Assembly (NCBI GenBank): GCA_023390215.1
Contig: JAEWDG010000036.1
Coordinates: 1-9,097, forward strand
DNA length: 9,097 bases
Reading direction: 5' to 3'
From: Bacteroidota bacterium
GTDB lineage: Bacteria; Bacteroidota; Bacteroidia; Chitinophagales; Chitinophagaceae
A program made the position numbers and the translations under genes. Positions 6,741-9,097 of this stretch are shown in pieces. Under the pieces are notes generated by a model. That model made no database searches, had not been told where the DNA came from, and saw only the letters and a program-made list of their open reading frames with translations. Numbering within the stretch: position 1 is the first letter of the stretch; every line of letters starts with the position of its first letter.

Positions 6741-6770
6741 CGGCCATATTTTAGGAGAATGGCCGTTTTT
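6741..6770 (+). terminator. Perfect stem-loop with T-tract facing the plus strand
   Basis: CGGCCAT (6741-6747) and ATGGCCG (6759-6765) form a perfect 7-bp stem with an 11-base loop, followed by TTTTT (6766-6770). This has the form of an intrinsic terminator for plus-strand transcripts, yet the genes on both sides are on the minus strand. On the minus strand it lies between the LuxR-type gene and DUF4199 with the A-tract in front, where it could be a processing site, attenuator or operator. Confidence 0.5.
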
Positions 6771-6786
6771 ATACTAAAGTAGAAGC

Positions 6787-7266
6787 TCAGGGTATTAAAT
6801 TCAGCCTTCTGGCTTTTTCAACTGCCTGGGTTCTGCGCTTTACATCAAGTTTGAAAAAAAGGTTTTGATTGTGGGATTTTACCGTGCTCAGCGAGACAAA
6901 AATCCGCGAAGCAATTTCTTCATTGCTATGACCCAATGCCATTAAGTTTAAAATTTCCATCTCCCTTTTACTCAATTCCAACTCACTGATGAGACCGGTA
7001 TTTGGTATAAAGTCTTCAGTGCGGGTTATATAAACTTCTTTTTCGATGATGCGGGTTTCAATCCTGGGTTTAGAAAGTTTCAGCGCCAACCAGATCCCCA
7101 GGGAAGTAAAGATTAAAGCAATTGCGCCGATATATATTTCGAACGCGTGATCAAAGATAACCAGCCGGAGTTCCAGCCATTTTAGCAGGAATAACAACAA
7201 AGCAAGGCTTAAGCTGTAAAGGATTGTCGCTCTGTGTTTGTTCCAGAAGATGGATAAACTAGCCAT
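6787..7266 (-). CDS. Membrane-tethered LuxR-type transcriptional regulator
   Basis: From the ATG at 7266 the product has 159 residues. Two hydrophobic helices lie near the N-terminus (about 16-33, ILYSLSLALLLFLLKWLEL, and 42-63, EIYIGAIALIFTSLGIWLAL). A charged linker (about 65-90) leads to a C-terminal GerE/LuxR helix-turn-helix: LSKREMEILNLMALGHSNEE, then IASRIFVSLSTVKSHNQNLF, with KLDVKRRTQAVEKARRLNLI at the end. No receiver, PAS or ligand-binding domain is present, so any signal would be sensed through the membrane part or a partner protein. DNA binding is known for the fold; targets are unknown. Proteins of this layout are frequent in Bacteroidota. Residues upstream of 7266 in the same frame look unrelated to the family. 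The next gene is DUF4199, a plausible partner or target. CATCTTTG (7271-7278) sits four bases before the ATG. Confidence 0.82.
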   Translation of the reverse strand: MASLSIFWNKHRATILYSLSLALLLFLLKWLELRLVIFDHAFEIYIGAIALIFTSLGIWLALKLSKPRIETRIIEKEVYITRTEDFIPNTGLISELELSKREMEILNLMALGHSNEEIASRIFVSLSTVKSHNQNLFFKLDVKRRTQAVEKARRLNLIP

Positions 7267-7270
7267 GGTG

Positions 7271-7278
7271 CAAAGATG
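7271..7278 (-). promoter_or_regulatory. Possible -7 box adjoining the LuxR-type gene start
   Basis: Minus-strand CATCTTTG matches 7 of 8 positions of TAnnTTTG and ends four bases before the ATG at 7266, which implies a nearly leaderless transcript. No matching TTTG is visible 17-23 bases upstream. Confidence 0.25.
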
Positions 7279-7360
7279 GGAAAAGGGAACAGAAGCAGGA
7301 AGTCTGGAAAAGATTAATTGACAAGGGAATAGAATCCCATTAATTTTCAAGCCAATTGAA

Positions 7361-7825
7361 TCACAAAGGATTTCTATTTTTTGTAAGTTGCTCGGCCAAC
7401 CCGATCAAAACTCCTTCAGGTCCGCGTACATAGCAAAGGAGATAAACATTTTCGTAATTAACCACCTCTCCAACCAGTGTTGCACCAATTTTTTGGAGCC
7501 TGCTGAGGGTTTCTTCCAGGTCACTTACGGCAAACATTGCTCGCAAATAACCCAATGCATTCACGGGTGAATTACGGTGATCTTCAATAATGGGTGGATT
7601 AATGAACCTGGATAATTCTAACCGGCTATGACCATCCGGTGTAACCATCATGGCAATCTCAACATTTTGGTCTTTCAGACCTGTCACCCGGCCTGCCCAT
7701 TCACCGTCAATATTTGCCCTGCCTTCAAGCGTCAGACCCAGTTCTGTAAAAAAAATGATGGCATCATCCAAAGACTCGACTGAGATGCCCACATTATCCA
7801 TCCGGATTAACCTGCTTTTTTCCAT
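7361..7825 (-). CDS. VOC (glyoxalase-fold) family protein
   Basis: From the ATG at 7825 the product has 154 residues and two beta-alpha-beta modules of the vicinal-oxygen-chelate fold: RLIRMDNVGISVESLDDAII with FFTELGLTLEG, and LGYLRAMFAVSDLEETLSRL with GPEGVLIGLAEQL. Family members include glyoxalases, dioxygenases and resistance proteins. The positions that are His in glyoxalase-like members are Asn here (MDNVGI) and Arg in the second module (YLRAMF), while RLELSRF and LAEQL keep the acidic positions. From memory, a widespread subfamily shares these changes, so it may bind metal differently or not at all. The substrate is unknown. The reading frame continues upstream to a TTG at 7939 overlapping the next gene's stop, but those residues lack VOC similarity. 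It is cytoplasmic and may be co-transcribed with the gene upstream at 7936-8421. Confidence 0.88.
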   Translation of the reverse strand: MEKSRLIRMDNVGISVESLDDAIIFFTELGLTLEGRANIDGEWAGRVTGLKDQNVEIAMMVTPDGHSRLELSRFINPPIIEDHRNSPVNALGYLRAMFAVSDLEETLSRLQKIGATLVGEVVNYENVYLLCYVRGPEGVLIGLAEQLTKNRNPL

Positions 7826-7935
7826 TACTTCAGGATTGAAGCCCAATTTACGTGATGATGTTGAGGGATTGAATCTGAAGATAAATTCTAGTTTTAACTT
7901 TAGGTAATACGTTGATAACGGTCTGCCACTTACCC

Positions 7936-8421
7936 TCAATCACTTATTTCTCTTTTCATATTCTCGCACGCTTCAAGTTTAAACTCTCCTTCCCGAAGAA
8001 GTACCTTGTTTGGCGTTGCATCAAGTTCAATACGGTACTTATAAATTCCTGCTTTTAATTCGAACCAACACTCCTCTTTCTGGCTCAGTACTTTCATGGT
8101 AAATGGCTGCGCTTCGTATCCATCATCTGTTCTTCTGTAAATAGTGATTACAAGGCTTCTGCTGCTTTTATTGCTGTAACAAAGATTACTTCTCTGCCTG
8201 ATCTCACAACTGTCAATGGAAATAGCGTTGCCATTTGAACCATTTCCTGCACGCCGGTCTCCAACGATCTGCTGCCTTGGCGTTCGGAATACCTTGATCA
8301 ATTCAACCAATGTGCGGCTTCCTTCAATAATTGTGCTTGCTGTATTTTGTGCAATACCGTTAATTGCTATAAACAACAGCATTGTTGTTGCAATAACCCC
8401 TGATTTTATTTTTCTGATCAT
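7936..8421 (-). CDS. Small secreted protein of unknown function with four cysteines
   Basis: I do not recognise this 161-residue product. It has a clear signal peptide (about 1-24, MIRKIKSG then VIATTMLLFIAINGIAQ, likely cut after Ala24), so it should be periplasmic or exported. The mature part has a short helix (about 32-46), a polar Gly/Asn-rich stretch (about 55-66) and a strand-rich core (about 68-150) including SLVITIYRR, CWFELKAGIYKYRIEL and LLREGEFKLEAC. Cysteines 72, 81, 118 and 152 are the only four and could form two disulfides. The core recalls a small beta-sandwich, but no family is assigned. TATCTTTA at 8441-8448 (minus strand), 19 bases before the ATG, is a 7/8 match to the -7 box. 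It lies 110 bases before the VOC gene on the same strand. Confidence 0.65.
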   Translation of the reverse strand: MIRKIKSGVIATTMLLFIAINGIAQNTASTIIEGSRTLVELIKVFRTPRQQIVGDRRAGNGSNGNAISIDSCEIRQRSNLCYSNKSSRSLVITIYRRTDDGYEAQPFTMKVLSQKEECWFELKAGIYKYRIELDATPNKVLLREGEFKLEACENMKREISD

Positions 8422-8593
8422 AGCTTTCTGTTTTACCGGTTAAAGATAATGGTGCATACAGCCGGGAATTCTGGGCAATAGCGCTGCACGAGAATGGCAT
8501 TTCCCAAATTTTGAATGTTCTATTAAATATTCTCCGATATATTAACAGACGAAGAGTAAGAAAAAACGGGTTTATTAAAAGAGAAACACCGGG

Positions 8594-8630
8594 GAGTGAT
8601 GAGTTGTAAGCGAAGAGTGCTGAGTTATAT
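8594..8630 (+). repeat. 7-bp-period repeat array with first copy of a 16-base direct repeat
   Basis: From 8596 the sequence divides into heptads GTGATGA, GTTGTAA, GCGAAGA, GTGCTGA and GTTATAT. The 16-mer GAGTGATGAGTTGTAA (8594-8609) recurs exactly at 8692-8707, an offset of 98 bases, which is 14 heptads. Confidence 0.7.
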
Positions 8631-8689
8631 TACTATTTAGAATGATAGCATCCTTAAGTAAGTAGAAGAAAAGCCAATAATTATCAGCG

Positions 8690-8736
8690 GTGAGTGATGA
8701 GTTGTAAATTGTAAGTTGTAGGCCACTTATAACTCA
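8690..8736 (+). repeat. Second 7-bp-period array with an overlapping stem-loop
   Basis: Heptads GTGAGTG, ATGAGTT, GTAAATT, GTAAGTT and GTAGGCC run from 8690 to 8724. They include the second exact copy of the 16-mer (8692-8707). TGAGTTGTAA (8698-8707) pairs with TTATAACTCA (8727-8736) over 10 bp with one G-T pair and a 19-base loop. The stem-loop lies 5-43 bases past the stop codon of the PepSY gene and might end its transcript, although no U-tract is visible. Confidence 0.6.
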
Positions 8737-8740
8737 CGGT

Positions 8741-9097
8741 TTACCGTTGAATTTTTTTTCTCCTTCCCCACCAAATCAAAAAACCGGTAACGGGAAGCGA
8801 TGCAGCGATCAGGCTGGCGAAGAATGCCATTAGCTTTCCGGGTATAGACAGTACTGCTCCTGTGTGCAGGTCATAATTCATGCGCTTCAATTTGTCGGCA
8901 AACTTTGCATCCTTAAACGATCCTGCATACGTGCCTTCAGCCGGAAGCTCTTTGCCCGTGTACTGATCGAAATGATAAAAATCCATATCATAATAAGTTC
9001 CCGGACGATGATTAATTCCTGCTTCAAGTGGGTCGGTGTGGGTTAAGGGCAAATAAATGCCCAGAACTTCGTCGTTTTTCTTCTTCCTCCACATTTC
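8741..9097 (-). CDS. C-terminal end of a PepSY-associated transmembrane protein
   Basis: The frame is open to the right edge, so the N-terminus is outside the window; 118 codons plus the stop are visible. LGIYLPLTHTDPLEAGINHR and YYDMDFYHFDQYTGKEL form part of the periplasmic PepSY-like region. The stretch KLKRMNYDLHTGAVLSIPGK is the hallmark of the family: a His-containing segment (DLHTG) entering the last membrane helix (about 20 residues, LMAFFASLIAASLPVTGFLIWW), followed by a basic cytoplasmic tail, GRRKKIQR. Full-length members have about 370-500 residues with several helices. They often sit next to TonB-dependent siderophore receptors and are thought to act in iron reduction or uptake, but no such neighbour is visible here. 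The family call is secure; the iron role is inference from known relatives. Confidence 0.88.
   Translation of the reverse strand, partial: EMWRKKKNDEVLGIYLPLTHTDPLEAGINHRPGTYYDMDFYHFDQYTGKELPAEGTYAGSFKDAKFADKLKRMNYDLHTGAVLSIPGKLMAFFASLIAASLPVTGFLIWWGRRKKIQR

Larger units (their letters stand above)
8422..8740. other. 319-bp intergenic region with repeats and a weak promoter
   Basis: No credible gene is seen here. From left to right it holds a possible -7 box for the secreted-protein gene (TATCTTTA on the minus strand, 8441-8448), a plain AT-rich stretch (8500-8590), two arrays of 7-bp-period repeats (8594-8630 and 8690-8724) sharing a 16-base direct repeat, and a stem-loop next to the PepSY gene's stop codon. 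Confidence 0.6.

Noticed and set aside
6688..6747. Upstream ATG for the DUF4199 gene
   Set aside because: The 20 added residues are unlike the family, and the codon lies in the stem of the hairpin at 6741-6765.
7311..7345. Terminator after the VOC gene (GGGA/TCCC stem)
   Set aside because: The stem is only 4 bp with a bulged extension and there is no U-tract on the coding strand.
7826..7939. N-terminal extension of the VOC protein overlapping the upstream stop codon
   Set aside because: It would need a TTG start, and the residues show no VOC similarity; the ATG at 7825 gives the normal family length.

Overview
The window looks like ordinary chromosomal DNA from a member of the Bacteroidota, most likely the Chitinophagaceae or a close relative (inference). 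The reasons are the start of a Bacteroidota-type alternative complex III cytochrome, a fused E1 alpha/beta 2-oxoacid dehydrogenase, DUF6787 and DUF4199 membrane proteins, a CarboxypepD_reg-like secreted protein, a stand-alone four-helix bundle gene, and promoter boxes resembling TAnnTTTG. No rRNA, tRNA, CRISPR array, transposase or phage gene was found.

Layout. Positions 1-520 (minus) hold the first 173 residues of a membrane-anchored cytochrome c, read as ActA. A divergent intergenic region with promoter-like boxes follows. Positions 769-3406 (plus) form a likely operon of four genes: a membrane protein (DUF6787-like) fused in frame to glycinamide ribonucleotide formyltransferase (PurN), a secreted CarboxypepD_reg-like protein, a conserved protein with a Tudor/SH3-like N-terminus, and methionine sulfoxide reductase MsrB. 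Positions 3404-4002 are a roughly 0.6-kb cassette: one four-helix bundle gene between two arrays of degenerate 7-bp repeats in opposite orientation, each abutting the stop codon of a neighbouring gene.

Positions 4003-8421 are all minus strand: the E1 alpha/beta dehydrogenase, a DUF4199 membrane protein, a membrane-tethered LuxR-type regulator, a VOC/glyoxalase-fold protein and a small secreted protein of unknown function. A 319-bp gene-poor stretch with a second family of 7-bp-period repeats leads to the C-terminal end of a PepSY-associated membrane protein that runs off the right edge.

Working together. The metabolic genes cover purine synthesis, respiration, 2-oxoacid oxidation and protein repair, and do not form one pathway. 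The LuxR-type regulator and the DUF4199 protein are the most plausible functional pair. The least ordinary items are the DUF6787-PurN fusion and the repeat-bounded four-helix bundle cassette.
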